DNA of 6,009 nucleotides. It comes from CAZXPG01 sp964643145. Lineage in GTDB: Bacteria > Pseudomonadota > Alphaproteobacteria > Rickettsiales > Arcanibacteraceae. Below are positions 5,989 through 6,009 of this stretch, piece by piece (within the stretch, counting starts at the first letter, position 1; each line of letters opens with the position of its first letter). A program made the translations under genes and the position numbers. The DNA lies in assembly GCA_964643145.1 (NCBI GenBank), contig CAZXPG010000074.1:1-6009 (forward strand). Reading direction: 5' to 3'. Under the pieces are notes generated by a model that did not search any database, was not told where the DNA came from, and saw nothing but the letters and a program-made list of their open reading frames with translations.

Positions 5989-6009
5989 TGATTCAAGGCG
6001 GCTTGAACC
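5988..6009 (+). CDS. Possible start of a further gene, cut by the window edge
   Basis: The stop of the GT2-methyltransferase gene reads TAATG, so an ATG at 5988 overlaps the TAA by one base. It opens a frame (MIQGGLN) that is still open at the end of the window. One-base stop-start overlaps are typical of translationally coupled genes. There is no clear ribosome binding site upstream, and only seven codons are visible. The same bases also form a 6-bp hairpin, so this may be non-coding. Confidence 0.2.
5992..6007. other. Perfect 6-bp hairpin just after the last complete gene
   Basis: TTCAAG (5992-5997) and CTTGAA (6002-6007) are perfect inverted repeats around GCGG, beginning 3 bases after the TAA stop. 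The window ends two bases later, so it cannot be seen whether a T-run follows. It could be the stem of a terminator, the edge of a longer palindrome, or part of the next gene. Confidence 0.35.

Overview
This is a bacterial accessory or mixed-function segment with three intact genes, all on the + strand and tightly spaced. I cannot name the organism. The mid-range GC, the mixture of GC-rich and AT-rich stretches, and a G-rich palindromic repeat that reads through as a 'PLKGEG'-like peptide remind me of gram-negative, possibly alphaproteobacterial (Rickettsiales/Holosporales/Micavibrio-like) genomes. This is a weak inference from style, not from a marker gene.

Layout. Bases 1-268 are a leader region dominated by a nested, imperfect inverted repeat (about 53-192) that looks like a small dispersed palindromic element. 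A good Shine-Dalgarno and ATG at its left edge open a 27-codon ORF that runs into the repeat. Bases 269-2575 encode a full-length FadB/FadN-architecture protein: 3-hydroxyacyl-CoA dehydrogenase followed by enoyl-CoA hydratase. Several expected active-site residues are changed in it. Bases 2704-4374 encode a polytopic GT-C (GT39/ArnT-like) glycosyltransferase. Bases 4471-5988 encode a GT2 glycosyltransferase of the dolichyl-phosphate-mannose-synthase-like type, fused to a class I SAM-dependent methyltransferase. An ATG overlapping its stop codon may begin a further gene that leaves the window.

How the genes may work together. GT2 proteins of this type often charge a polyprenyl phosphate with a sugar at the inner membrane face, and GT39-type GT-C enzymes use such lipid-linked sugars as donors on the other face (the ArnC/ArnT arrangement is the best-known case). 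The last two genes therefore plausibly form an envelope-glycan or glycolipid decoration pair, with a methyltransferase attached. The beta-oxidation-type protein has no visible fadA or fadE partner here and may simply be an unrelated neighbour.

The most unusual points are: (1) the catalytic-residue changes in the Fad-like protein, including an apparent Glu-to-Gln in the hydratase domain; (2) an 11-bp potential helix that would bury the ribosome binding site of the GT-C gene; (3) a second pair of helices, mutually exclusive, in front of the GT2-methyltransferase gene; (4) the palindromic element that supplies the 5' region of the first gene. No tRNA, rRNA, CRISPR array, transposase or convincing intrinsic terminator was seen.
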